Position numbers and translations under genes: made by a program. This document shows, piece after piece, positions 44,416-55,300 of a DNA stretch of 64,000 nt (its first letter is position 1; the number at the start of each line of letters is the position of its first letter). The notes beneath the pieces are model-generated. The model was given only the letters and a program-made list of their open reading frames with translations. It did no database searches and was not told the origin of the DNA. The DNA is from Mucilaginibacter oryzae (lineage in GTDB: Bacteria; Bacteroidota; Bacteroidia; Sphingobacteriales; Sphingobacteriaceae), in the NCBI RefSeq assembly GCF_003148845.1, contig NZ_QGHA01000002.1:728974-792973 (forward strand), written 5' to 3'.

Positions 44416-47400
44416 ATGCAAATTAAACATTTACTCAGTGTATGTTTCTTTGCCGTGTTATGCCTTATGCTGCAGCCCGCCATGGCGCAGAATAAGGTGA
44501 TAACAGGTAAAGTAACTGACAAAAAAGATGGCTCTCCTTTAATAGGGGTATCGGTAGTAACAGCCATAGGTGCCCGGGGCGGCGCAATTACGGATGCAAA
44601 CGGCGCTTACAAAATTTCGGTACCTGCAAACGCTGCCAGTCTTACGTTTACTTATGTAGGCTTCCTGAATGTAACCGTGCCTATCAACGGTCGCTCCGCT
44701 ATTGACGTACAGATGGAAGAGGCTAACCGCGCTCTGAACGAAGTTGTGGTAATTGGTTACGGTACCCAAAAAGTTAAAGACGCAACAGGTTCGGTAGCTA
44801 CTTTGGGTACAAAGGACTTTAACAAAGGCGTTATTTCAACTCCCGATCAGTTACTGCAGGGTCGTATCTCTGGCGTACAGGTAACTCCTTCAAGCGGTGA
44901 ACCCGGTGCAGGTGCAACTATCGCTATACGTGGAGCCGGTTCACTTCGTGCAAACGATGCACCGCTGTATGTGATTGATGGTATCCCCATCGATAACAGC
45001 GGCGGTACAACTGGCAGCTATGGCGTTGGTGCCGGTAGCTCGTCTGCACGTAACCCATTATCATTTTTAAACCCGGCAGATATAGAAAATATATCTGTTT
45101 TAAAAGATGCTTCTTCGGCAGCAATTTATGGTTCTCGTGGAGCAAACGGTGTAATTTTAATTACTACACGCAAAGGCCGCAAAGGTCAGGGTATCCAGTT
45201 TTCTTCAAATACAAGTGTTTCATCGCCGGCAAAACGTTACGATGTGCTTGGCCGGGACGCCTTTTTGAAGGCGGTTGCCTCAGTTGGTGCCAATGCAGGG
45301 CCGGTTTCTGAGGGTGGTGTTGATTATGGCGGTAATACCGATTGGCAGAAAGAGATTTTCCGCACTTCGGTATCGCAAAACTATAACCTTAGCTTCGGTG
45401 GTGCAAGTAAAGATAACACAGGGAGTTTCCGTGCTTCTTTTGGCTATGACAATCAACAGGGTATAGTTAAAAATTCAAGTTTAAAACGTTTGAATGGTCG
45501 TATCAATGCTTCACAATCTTTCCTAAACGACAGGCTTAAGTTTGATCTGCAATCAACTTATTCAAATGTAAAAGATCAGTTTGCGCCCATTACCAACAAC
45601 GCCGGTTTTAATGGTAGTTTAATTGGTGCGGCGATACAATTAAATCCAACAGTTCCGGTGTTTGACACGCAGGGCAGGTATTATGATATAAACGGGTATA
45701 ATGATGCAGGATATCCAAACGGAAATAGTTTCAGGAACCCGGTTTCGTTACTAAATCAGTTAGATGACCGTGATAACATCAACAGGTTCCTGAACAACTT
45801 AACTGTTACCTTAAAGTTATTTGGCGGCATTTACTATAAGGGCAACGTCGGCGCGGATATATCAAGAGGACAAAGAAAAGCTTTCTATGATCCTAAAATC
45901 GTGGGTTTTACCGATGCAATAGGTATTAAGCAAATAAACTACCCTTCACCAACCGGTAATGGTACAGCTATTATCACGCACAACGAGGTTACCAATTACA
46001 CTACCGAACATACCTTGAATTATGATAAGAAGTGGAAGGACGGCAGTTCGATCACAGCGTTGGCCGGTTATTCATACCAGACTTTCAAAAACTTTAACCG
46101 CAACGAATTTGGCTTTGGAACCTCTACGCCGGGAGTTTTGGTTAAAAATTATGACGATTTTAAAACCCATCTGCCTTACCCTGTTGGCGATAGTTCAAGC
46201 TACAAGCTGCAGTCATACTTTGCGCGTGTAAATTATTCATATAAAGACCGGTACATCGTAACTGGAACTATCCGGAGAGATGGTTCATCGCGTTTTGGTG
46301 ATAGTCATAAATATGGCAATTTTCCGGCGGTTGCGGTAAAATGGCGTATTACCAATGAAGAATTTATGCCTAAGGGCGGTTTGTTTGATGATTTAAGTTT
46401 GAGGTTAAATTACGGCAAAACCGGTAATCAGGAAATTCCTGATTTAGGTTCACAAAACCTTTGGCAATACATAACTTTCCCTCGTGATGGAACAGAACAA
46501 TTACACCAAAACAACCCTGATTTAAAATGGCAGTCTAACATTACCTATGGAGCCGGTTTGGATTTCTCAATCATTCACGGACGCTTGAACGGTTCGGTAG
46601 ATTATTTTCATAAGTCTATAAAAGACCTATTGTTCCTCCAGGATCTTCCTCAACCAACAGCCGCGCCACGCCTTTACAGAAACCTTGATGGCGACGTGAT
46701 CAATCAGGGTGTCGAAGTAGGTTTGAATTTTGCCGCGGTACAGGGTAAAGATTTTTCATGGGATGTGGCCTATAACATGACGTTTATTAAAAACACGCTT
46801 AAAAATTTCAATGCATATATTGTTACCGGTAATATTGATGGACAGGGCCTTTCCGGTGCTTACGCGCAGATTATTACCAATGGCGTACCTTTGTATACTT
46901 TCAACATGCCAAACTATGCAGGGTTGGATAAAAATGGTTTTGGTATTTATCCGCAAGGTATTGACGTACCGTCATTACAGGGTAGTCCGAATCCTAAATT
47001 TACCGCCAGCTTAACCAACAATTTTGGTTATAAAAACTGGACCTTCAGTTTTTTCTTAAACGCGGCTACCGGCTTTTATATTTACAACAATACAGCCAAC
47101 GCGTTCTTCTACAAAGGCAACCTGCTTAGCGGCCGTAACGTAACTAAAGCAGTAGCGGCAACTAACGAAAATCCGCTTAACTCGGGTGAGGTATCTACCC
47201 GGTTCCTTGAAAAAGGCGATTTCCTGAGGCTAAGTAACGCTACGTTAGGCTATACTTTCCCAATTAAATCAAATGCGATTAAAACGCTTAGGGTATCACT
47301 TACAGGACAGAATTTGCTTCTGTTCACCAATTATTCAGGTCTTGATCCTGAAGTTAATACAGATAAACAACGAAACGACGTGGCATCTAAGGGTATTGAT

Positions 47401-47457
47401 TATACCTCTTATCCCAAGGCCAGAATATTTACTTTAGGTGTAAACGCAAGTTTTTAA
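44416..47457 (+). CDS. SusC/RagA-type TonB-linked outer-membrane transporter
   Basis: A 1013-residue outer-membrane importer. It has a signal peptide (LLSVCFFAVLCLMLQPAMA), an N-terminal carboxypeptidase-D-like domain (VITGKVTDKKDGSPLIGVSV, about 28-105), the TonB box region NEVVVIGYGTQKVKDATG, a plug with the SusC signature LYVIDGIPID, then a beta-barrel to the final Phe (NASF). It imports a glycan or its fragments with its SusD partner, which starts 4 bases later. There is no anti-sigma-interacting N-terminal extension, in line with control by the DUF6377 regulator. Confidence 0.96.
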   Translation: MQIKHLLSVCFFAVLCLMLQPAMAQNKVITGKVTDKKDGSPLIGVSVVTAIGARGGAITDANGAYKISVPANAASLTFTYVGFLNVTVPINGRSAIDVQMEEANRALNEVVVIGYGTQKVKDATGSVATLGTKDFNKGVISTPDQLLQGRISGVQVTPSSGEPGAGATIAIRGAGSLRANDAPLYVIDGIPIDNSGGTTGSYGVGAGSSSARNPLSFLNPADIENISVLKDASSAAIYGSRGANGVILITTRKGRKGQGIQFSSNTSVSSPAKRYDVLGRDAFLKAVASVGANAGPVSEGGVDYGGNTDWQKEIFRTSVSQNYNLSFGGASKDNTGSFRASFGYDNQQGIVKNSSLKRLNGRINASQSFLNDRLKFDLQSTYSNVKDQFAPITNNAGFNGSLIGAAIQLNPTVPVFDTQGRYYDINGYNDAGYPNGNSFRNPVSLLNQLDDRDNINRFLNNLTVTLKLFGGIYYKGNVGADISRGQRKAFYDPKIVGFTDAIGIKQINYPSPTGNGTAIITHNEVTNYTTEHTLNYDKKWKDGSSITALAGYSYQTFKNFNRNEFGFGTSTPGVLVKNYDDFKTHLPYPVGDSSSYKLQSYFARVNYSYKDRYIVTGTIRRDGSSRFGDSHKYGNFPAVAVKWRITNEEFMPKGGLFDDLSLRLNYGKTGNQEIPDLGSQNLWQYITFPRDGTEQLHQNNPDLKWQSNITYGAGLDFSIIHGRLNGSVDYFHKSIKDLLFLQDLPQPTAAPRLYRNLDGDVINQGVEVGLNFAAVQGKDFSWDVAYNMTFIKNTLKNFNAYIVTGNIDGQGLSGAYAQIITNGVPLYTFNMPNYAGLDKNGFGIYPQGIDVPSLQGSPNPKFTASLTNNFGYKNWTFSFFLNAATGFYIYNNTANAFFYKGNLLSGRNVTKAVAATNENPLNSGEVSTRFLEKGDFLRLSNATLGYTFPIKSNAIKTLRVSLTGQNLLLFTNYSGLDPEVNTDKQRNDVASKGIDYTSYPKARIFTLGVNASF

Positions 47458-47461
47458 CAAC

Positions 47462-49009
47462 ATGAAAATGAAAAAAATTACATCACAGGCAGCTATCGGT
47501 TGCTTTGCTTTGATGGTCGCAAGCGGTTGCGCAAAACTGAATGAGAAAACATACGGGTCAAAATATATAGATGATAACCCTACCGGGTCTGCCGCTCAGC
47601 TTAACGGTGTCTACTCTCAGCTTTACGGACAAACTGACCAGGCAAATACATATGCCTTACAAGAGCACCCAACAGACGAAATGATGGGACCGACCCGTGG
47701 TACAGACTGGGGAGATTTTGGTACCTGGCGTAAGTTGCATACCCATACCTGGACACCGATACATAACCAGGTTAATGATACCTGGGACCAGTTGAATATA
47801 GGTGTGTTTCGAGCAACGCAGGTTGTAAATAAAGCTACTGATAATAATATCAAAGCACAGGCCAGTTTCCTGAGGGCTTACTTTATGTTCCAGATAGTTG
47901 ATTTGTACGGACAACAGCCATTTCGCGATCCTGATGCCCCAACATCATCTATACCAACAGTTATGAAACGCCCGGAGGCCACAGATTTCATGATCAAAGA
48001 CCTGGAGTTTGCTGAAGCTAACCTGGCTACAACCACTGCCAATATAGGTATAGCTAATAAAGCTGCTGCGCAGGCCTTATTGGCAAAAATTTATTTGAAT
48101 AAAGCTGTTTATAAAGCCACTACAGTAGGCGGCCCGTTTACTTTTGATAAGGCCGATATGGATAAGGTTATTGAATATGCCGATAAGGTAACTGCGGCAG
48201 GATATACCTTAGAGCCAGCCGGTAAATACTTCCAGGATTTTGCCTGGGATAACTCAGAAAAATCGCACGGAAATATTTTTGGTTTTTATAACACCGAAAC
48301 CAATGCGCCGGCTTCTGCTAAAAACCGCTGGAGGATGGGCTTGCACTACAACCAGACTCCTGATGGATGGAACGGTTTTACTACGCTTGCCGATTTTTAC
48401 AATTCGTTTGAAGCTACCGACGAACGCCGTGGCGTAGATTATCCGGGCCTTACCGACAGGGTTGGTTTAAGGGCAGGCTTTGCCGTTGGACAGCAATATG
48501 GTCCCGGCCATAAAGCCTTAACACAGCGTAGCGGTAAACCCCTGGTTTTTACGCCGGATGTAAATCTTAACTTCTCTACCGAGGCGCAGGGTATCAGGGT
48601 ATTTAAGTACTTCCCTCAGCCTAAAGCCGATAATACCGTTAACGACGACAACTCGTCAAACGACTATGTGCTTTTACGTTATGCCGACGTGGTGCTTGAA
48701 AAAGCAGAAGCCATATTACGTGGAGGTACACCTACAGGAGGTCAGACCGCGTTGCAGCTTGTTAACCAGATCCGGGTTCCCCGTGGTGCCTCGGCTTTAA
48801 CTTCAGTAGACTTGACTGTGATGCTTGCTGAGCGTGGCCGTGAACTTTACTGGGAAGGCTGGAGAAGGAACGACCTGATCCGCTTTGAGAAATTTAATGA
48901 CCCGGTTGATCAGCGTCCTAACAAAACAGACAAAAGCAAAACTGTTTATCCGATACCACAACGCGCTATCGACACCAACCCTAACTTGAAACAAAACGCA
49001 GGTTATTAA
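47462..49009 (+). CDS. SusD/RagB-type nutrient-binding lipoprotein
   Basis: A 515-residue surface lipoprotein with lipobox ASGC (Cys about residue 24). Helical SusD motifs are clear: IKAQASFLRAYFMFQIVDLYG near 125-150 and, at the C-terminus, the conserved AERGRELYWEGWRRNDLIRF and YPIPQRAIDTNPNLKQN. It caps the SusC barrel and binds the substrate. It starts 4 bases after susC and is followed by a hairpin terminator before the FG-GAP genes. Confidence 0.96.
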   Translation: MKMKKITSQAAIGCFALMVASGCAKLNEKTYGSKYIDDNPTGSAAQLNGVYSQLYGQTDQANTYALQEHPTDEMMGPTRGTDWGDFGTWRKLHTHTWTPIHNQVNDTWDQLNIGVFRATQVVNKATDNNIKAQASFLRAYFMFQIVDLYGQQPFRDPDAPTSSIPTVMKRPEATDFMIKDLEFAEANLATTTANIGIANKAAAQALLAKIYLNKAVYKATTVGGPFTFDKADMDKVIEYADKVTAAGYTLEPAGKYFQDFAWDNSEKSHGNIFGFYNTETNAPASAKNRWRMGLHYNQTPDGWNGFTTLADFYNSFEATDERRGVDYPGLTDRVGLRAGFAVGQQYGPGHKALTQRSGKPLVFTPDVNLNFSTEAQGIRVFKYFPQPKADNTVNDDNSSNDYVLLRYADVVLEKAEAILRGGTPTGGQTALQLVNQIRVPRGASALTSVDLTVMLAERGRELYWEGWRRNDLIRFEKFNDPVDQRPNKTDKSKTVYPIPQRAIDTNPNLKQNAGY

Positions 49010-49036
49010 TAATTGAGATTTATTTGATTGAAAGCA

Positions 49037-49068
49037 ACGTAGCGGAAAAACTCCGCTACGTTTGTTTT
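49037..49068 (+). terminator. Terminator or attenuator between SusD and the FG-GAP genes
   Basis: ACGTAGCGGA (49037-49046), loop AAAAC, TCCGCTACGT (49052-49061), then TTGTTTT. It lies 28 bases after the susD stop and just before the next gene, so the SusC/SusD pair is likely made in excess over the genes that follow. Confidence 0.8.
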
Positions 49069-49080
49069 ATCTTCATGTAT

Positions 49081-52000
49081 ATGCTTCCAAAAATACCCCG
49101 GTTACTTTTTTTTGCCGCGATGGTTATCCTGTGCTCATGCAAGGGGGGCAACAAGCAAACCTTGTTTACCTTGCAGGATAATGAAGCGATTGGTATCAAT
49201 TTCATCAATCAGTTAAACGATCAGGACCGCACCAATGTGTTTACCTACCGCAATTACTACAACGGCGGTGGCGTAGCCATCGGCGATGTGAATAATGACG
49301 GGCTTAATGATGTTTACCTCACCTCCAACATGGGGGGTAACCAGTTATATATTAACAAGGGGAACTGGAAATTTGAGAACGTGACGGATAGGGCGGGGGT
49401 AAAGGGCACCAAATACTGGAGCACCGGCGCTACCATGGTTGATATTAACGGCGATGGCTGGCTGGATATTTATGTTTGCCATAGCGGTAACGCCCACGGT
49501 AAAGAAAAAGGGAACGAACTTTTCATCAATCAACACGATGGCACGTTTAAAGAAGAAGCCGAAAAATATGGGCTGGTAGATAATGGTTTATCAACCCAGG
49601 CCATATTTTTTGATTATGATAACGATGGCGACCTCGATTGTTTTGTATTGAATAACTCGTTCAGGCCTATCGAATCGTTCGATTTCAGTAAAAACCTCCG
49701 GGCGGTGGTTGATGAACTGGGCGGTGCACGCCTATATCGCAACGATGGGGGCCATTTCACCAATGTAACCAAACAGGCCGGCATTTATTCAAGCGATATC
49801 GGTTTCGGTTTGGGCGTATCAGTTGCCGATATCAACCAGGACGGGTACCCGGATATTTATGTTTCCAATGATTTTTTTGAGCGCGATTACCTCTACATCA
49901 ATCAAAAAAACGGAACTTTTAAAGAAGAGATCCAGAATGTTGCAGGTCACCTGAGCCTGGCCTCGATGGGATCGGATATTGCTGATATCAATAACGACGG
50001 GCGTTATGATATTTTTACCACCGAGATGCTGCCAGAGGGCGATAAACGCCTCAAAAAAATGACCTCGTTCGAATCGTACGACGTGATCAAGGCCAAACAG
50101 CGCGATGGTTATTACAATCAATACATGCAAAACTGTTTACAGATCGGCAATGCAGATGGTACCTTCTCCGAAACCGCGTTTTACTCGGGCGTAGCAGCTA
50201 CCGACTGGAGCTGGGGTGCCCTGATGTTTGATATGGATAACGACGGATGGAAAGACATTTTTGTATCAAACGGTATTTATAAAGACCTTACCGATCAGGA
50301 CTATATTGAGTTTTTAGGTAACCGCGATAACATGGCCAAAATAGCCGAGGGCAGGAAGAAGTTTGATTATAAAGACTTTACCGACAAAATGGCTTCAACG
50401 CCATTATCCAACTACGCCTATCTGAATAATCACAACCTTACCTTCACCAACAAATCGGCAGATTTTGGTTTGGACAAGCCTGCATTCAGTAACGGATCGG
50501 CCTATGCCGATCTGGATAACGACGGGGATAACGACCTGATTGTTAACAACGAGAATTCGCCGGTTTACGTGTATAAAAACAACGCCGATAAAAGCGGTAA
50601 TCATTATATCAGGATCAAACTAAAAGGCAGTGGATTAAATACTTCGGGCATAGGCGCTACTGTGAAAGTATTTATGAAAGGCACATCGGTATTGTATTAC
50701 AACCAGCCTACGCGTGGTTTTGAAAGCTGCACCGCGCCCAATTTGCTAACCATAGGAATAGGTAAAAATACCATTGCCGACTCGGTACAGTTAATTTGGC
50801 CGGGGGGCAACTACCAGTTGATAAAAAATGTAAAGGCCGATAGCGCATATACCTTTCAACAAACTAACGCGCACTTAAAATATAATTGGGATAAGCCCAC
50901 TGCTAAAACCCTGTTTGCCGATGTTACCAAAGCCATATTTGATAGCATCCCGAAGCACAGGGAAGATGATTTTATCGATTTTGATAATGAGCGCCTGATG
51001 CTGCAGATGCTCTCTACCGAAAATCCATACATGGCAGCCGCCGATGTTAACGGTGATGGCCTGACTGATTTTTACTTCGGCAGTTCTAAAAACAGCTTCG
51101 CCGCTATTTATATTCAACAAAAGGACGGCAGGTTTAAACAAACTATCCCTGCCGATTTTGCCAAACAGGAGTACATCGAAAACGCCGGAGCTGTTTTTGG
51201 TGATTTTGACGGCGATGGCGACCAGGATTTAATTATCGGCGTTGGTGGCAACGCCGACGAGGCGGAAACACCGGTTTACACCCCCCGCTTTTTTGTAAAT
51301 GATGGTAGAGGGAATTTCACGCGCGACGCGGGCCGCACCTTGCCTGCGGCCGTTAATGCTTCGGTAATTGTAGCTGCCGATTATGATGGCGACGGTAAGC
51401 CCGATCTGTTTATCGGCGGCAGGAGCGTACCGGGGCTCTATGGCTGTTACCCAAAATCGTATGTTTTTCATAATGATGGCAACGGCCATTTTACCGATGT
51501 ATCAAAGCAGGTTTTGGGAGCCGATACAAAACTTGGGATGGTAACAGCCGCAAAATGGGTGGATATCGACAAAAATGGTTCGCCCGATTTAATAGTTGCC
51601 GGTAACTGGATGGGCATCCGGATCTTTAAAAACAACAAAGGCAAATTTACTGAGGATAAGCAGCTTAATAATTATAAAGGCTGGTGGAGCAGTTTAGAAG
51701 TAGCCGATGTTGACGGCGATGGTAACCTGGATATTATTGGCGGCAATATAGGTCTCAACTCCAAATTCAAGGCTTCGTTTACGCAGCCGATGGAAATTCA
51801 TATCAAGGATTTTGACAATAACGGCACCAAAGAGTGTGTTACATCCATGTATAAAAGCGATGGTGTAAACTACGTTTTCCATATGAAGCCCGATTTGGTA
51901 GGGCAGATGCCCATATTGAAAAAGCGTTTTCTGAGATATGTGGACTATGCCGGGAAACCTTTTAACGAAGTGTTTACCAACGATATGCTGGATGGCGCCG

Positions 52001-52383
52001 AAACCCACCAGATGAATTTCCTGGCTTCGGCAGTATTTTTTAATAAGGGCGGCAAATTTACCTGCAAACCCTTACCTGCCGATGCGCAGCTATCCATGGT
52101 GAATACCATTTTGTGCGATGATATAGGCAACACCGGGTCGACAGAAATAATACTGGGAGGTAACTTTTACGGCTTTAAACCCGAGGTTGGGCGTTTAGAC
52201 GCCAACCGTGGTTTGGTTTACCGGTACGCCAAAAACGGGTTCGTGTATTCGCCTGCCGCAGTAACGGGCCTGGACCTGAACGGGCAGGTACGATCATCTT
52301 TAACAATAAAAAACAGCAAGGGTAGCAAATATTACCTTTTTGGTATTAATGACCAACCGCTTAAAGCTTATGAACTACGTTAA
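49081..52383 (+). CDS. FG-GAP/VCBS-repeat lipoprotein with ASPIC/UnbV domain (copy 1)
   Basis: About 1100 residues. ATG at 49075 or 49081 starts the lipoprotein signal (LPKIPRLLFFAAMVILCSC); a TTG at 49024 falls within the terminator and is unlikely. The protein is built from many calcium-type repeats of the form DVNNDGLNDVY / DINGDGWLDIY, forming beta-propellers, with a central UnbV/ASPIC-like part (GIGATVKVFMKG, RGFESCTAPNLLTIGIG). It is probably surface-exposed and binds or presents the substrate of the SusC/SusD pair. A second, related gene follows with a 14-base or smaller overlap. Confidence 0.88.
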   Translation: MLPKIPRLLFFAAMVILCSCKGGNKQTLFTLQDNEAIGINFINQLNDQDRTNVFTYRNYYNGGGVAIGDVNNDGLNDVYLTSNMGGNQLYINKGNWKFENVTDRAGVKGTKYWSTGATMVDINGDGWLDIYVCHSGNAHGKEKGNELFINQHDGTFKEEAEKYGLVDNGLSTQAIFFDYDNDGDLDCFVLNNSFRPIESFDFSKNLRAVVDELGGARLYRNDGGHFTNVTKQAGIYSSDIGFGLGVSVADINQDGYPDIYVSNDFFERDYLYINQKNGTFKEEIQNVAGHLSLASMGSDIADINNDGRYDIFTTEMLPEGDKRLKKMTSFESYDVIKAKQRDGYYNQYMQNCLQIGNADGTFSETAFYSGVAATDWSWGALMFDMDNDGWKDIFVSNGIYKDLTDQDYIEFLGNRDNMAKIAEGRKKFDYKDFTDKMASTPLSNYAYLNNHNLTFTNKSADFGLDKPAFSNGSAYADLDNDGDNDLIVNNENSPVYVYKNNADKSGNHYIRIKLKGSGLNTSGIGATVKVFMKGTSVLYYNQPTRGFESCTAPNLLTIGIGKNTIADSVQLIWPGGNYQLIKNVKADSAYTFQQTNAHLKYNWDKPTAKTLFADVTKAIFDSIPKHREDDFIDFDNERLMLQMLSTENPYMAAADVNGDGLTDFYFGSSKNSFAAIYIQQKDGRFKQTIPADFAKQEYIENAGAVFGDFDGDGDQDLIIGVGGNADEAETPVYTPRFFVNDGRGNFTRDAGRTLPAAVNASVIVAADYDGDGKPDLFIGGRSVPGLYGCYPKSYVFHNDGNGHFTDVSKQVLGADTKLGMVTAAKWVDIDKNGSPDLIVAGNWMGIRIFKNNKGKFTEDKQLNNYKGWWSSLEVADVDGDGNLDIIGGNIGLNSKFKASFTQPMEIHIKDFDNNGTKECVTSMYKSDGVNYVFHMKPDLVGQMPILKKRFLRYVDYAGKPFNEVFTNDMLDGAETHQMNFLASAVFFNKGGKFTCKPLPADAQLSMVNTILCDDIGNTGSTEIILGGNFYGFKPEVGRLDANRGLVYRYAKNGFVYSPAAVTGLDLNGQVRSSLTIKNSKGSKYYLFGINDQPLKAYELR

Positions 52384-52393
52384 TATCAATTCA

Positions 52394-55300
52394 ATGCTGA
52401 ATGTTAAAAAACGCTTGCTGCTTTGTATTGGTGTGTGGCTTGCAATGGCCTGTTGGTTTTCGTGCAAACAGAAAGCGGTGGAGACTAAAATATTTAAACT
52501 GTTGCCTGCTGCCGAAACCGGGGTTGGCTTTGTCAATAAAAACATTGTAACCGACTCGGTTAATATTTTAGACTACCTGTATTTTTATAACGGAGCAGGC
52601 GTGGCCTCAGCCGACTTTAATAACGATGGCCTGCCCGATCTGTATTTTGTATCTAACCAGGGCGATAACAAACTTTACCTCAATAAAGGAGGGATGAAGT
52701 TTGAGGATATTACCGTAAAGGCTGGTGTAGCGGGTACCGGTAACTGGAAAACAGGGGTAACCGTTGTGGATATCAATGGCGACGGCTTAAAGGATATTTA
52801 CCTGAGTGTGGTATCGGGCTACAAAACTTTTAAAGGTAAAAACCAGCTTTTTATCAATAACGGAGATCTTACCTTTACCGAAAGTGCAGCGAAATACGGC
52901 CTTGATTTTGCGGGCCTTTCAACCCAGGCTTCATTTTTTGATTATGATAAAGATGGCGACCTGGATATGTTCCTGCTAACATCATCGGTGCATAGCAATG
53001 ATACCTACGGCGATTCGACCCAGAGGTTTAAATACAGCCATGATGCAGGCGACCACCTTTTCAGAAACGATAACGGTCATTTTAACGATGTTACCGCCGG
53101 CTCGGGCATTTACTCGGCCCCGATAGGTTACGGCCTCGGCCTTAGCATTGGCGATTTAAACAATGATGGCTGGGACGATATTTACGTAAGCAATGATTTT
53201 TTTGAGCAGGATTATTACTATATCAACCAGCACAACGGCACGTTTAAGGAGCAGTTGAAAAGCGCCTTCGGGCATACCAGCCTCTTTTCGATGGGGAACG
53301 CCATCAGCGATATCAATAAGGATGGCTACCTTGATGTGCTTACCACCGATATGCTACCCGAAGAAATGAAGGTGCTTAAATCCACCATTAACGATGAACC
53401 GCTGGATATTTACAACCAGGAAGTTAACGCCGGGTACTACTATCAATATTCAAAAAACTGCCTACAATTAAATGTGGGCAACGGCCAAAAGTTTGTAGAC
53501 ATGAGCTTGTACAGCGGCGTATCCGCAACCGACTGGACCTGGAGCCCCCTGGTGCAGGACTTTGATATGGACGGAACCAAAGACCTGTTTTTTAGCAACG
53601 GCATTAAGCGCCGCCTTAATGATATGGACTACCTGAAATACCTCGGCGATCCTTCGGTGATGCAGGCTTACAAAGAAAGCCGGGTGTTTGATAAAGATAA
53701 GATCAATAAAATGCCCGAAGGCGGCGTTCACAATTATTTTTATCACGGCGGGGACAAGCTGAAGTTTACAGATGTTTCATCGGTTAATGATATGCAGCGG
53801 GCCTCCATATCTGCCGGCTCGGTAGCTGTGGATCTTGATAACGACGGCGATCTGGATATCGTAACCAATAATATGGACGAACCGGCTTACATCTACCAAA
53901 ATACCACTGCCGAAAACCAAAAGGGTGCAAGGCCACTGTTTTTGAAATACAATGTGAAGTACAAGGGGGGAAACCGCGACGGTATTGGCACTAAATTATT
54001 CCTGAAATCGGGCGGACATATAGATCACCAGGAAATTCAAACCAGCAGCGCTTATGAAAGTAACCTGAATAACGAATTGCTATTTACTTTCGCGCCCGGC
54101 GATAAGCCCGAGCAGCTTTTAGTGGTTTGGCCGGATAACAGTTACCAGGTGATCAATGATTTTATGCCCGGCGAAAAGATCGCCATCAGTTACAACAGGC
54201 AATCGGTTGATACCGGCAAGCAGATTTCGCAGGTAATTGCCGGTTTCATCAGCAATAGTAAACAGTTCGGCACGCAGCCTGTCCGGTCAAAAGTTTTAAC
54301 CGAAGTAAAAACTTTTGATACGCCCGATTTTAACTACTACGCTTTATTGCCGCATACCTATTTGCCGCACACCTCAGCCATAGCCGTAGCCGACGCGAAC
54401 GGCGACGGCCTTGATGATATTTATGTGGGCGGCACCGCAGGTGAAGAAAAATATCTGCTTGTTGCCGATAAATCCGGGGATTTTAAGAAGGTTACCGTAC
54501 CGGCTTTTGATCATGATAAAGAGCTCGGCGATGAGCAGGCAATCTGGACTGATGTTAACGCCGATGGTAAGCCCGATTTGATCGTGATCACTGCCAATCA
54601 CCCTTTTTTAGAACCTGGAAAACTGGTACAGCCTCGCCTCTACATCAACAAAGGTGATTTACAGTTTGAATACCAACCTTTGCCTAAGCTCAACTACCAG
54701 GCTTCAAAAATCACCCCGTTTGATTTTAATGGAGACGGTTTAAAAGATCTTTTATTTACCAGCGCCGTATCCTTCAGAGATTATACCGCTACGGTACCCT
54801 CGACAATATTGATTAACAAGGGCAACGGCAGGTTTGAAATAAGTACGGATAAAAACTACGACGAAATCCGCAATTTATCGCACATAACCGATATATCGGT
54901 TACAGATGCCAATAACGACGGTAAGCCGGATTTACTGATTACTGCCGAATGGCAGCCTGTTTATTTATTTTTAAACGACGGAAAAAAATTAAACCGGTTT
55001 GCTTCGCCGGTATTGGATAAGGAAAAGGGCTGGTGGCAATCGGCTTTAATTACCGATGTTGACGGCGATGGCAAGGCGGATTTAATTGCCGGAAACTGGG
55101 GGCAAAACAACAAATACAATGTAACCGCCGATGCCCCGCTTTATGCCTACAATAATGACCTGGATAACGATGGCAAAAATGATTTGATTTTATCATATTG
55201 CTACAAAGGGCTTTACTATCCTTTCCGCCCCAAAAACGACCTGGAGCAGGAACTGCCCTATATCAAAAAAGAATGGCTCAGCTATCAAAAAATGGCCGAT

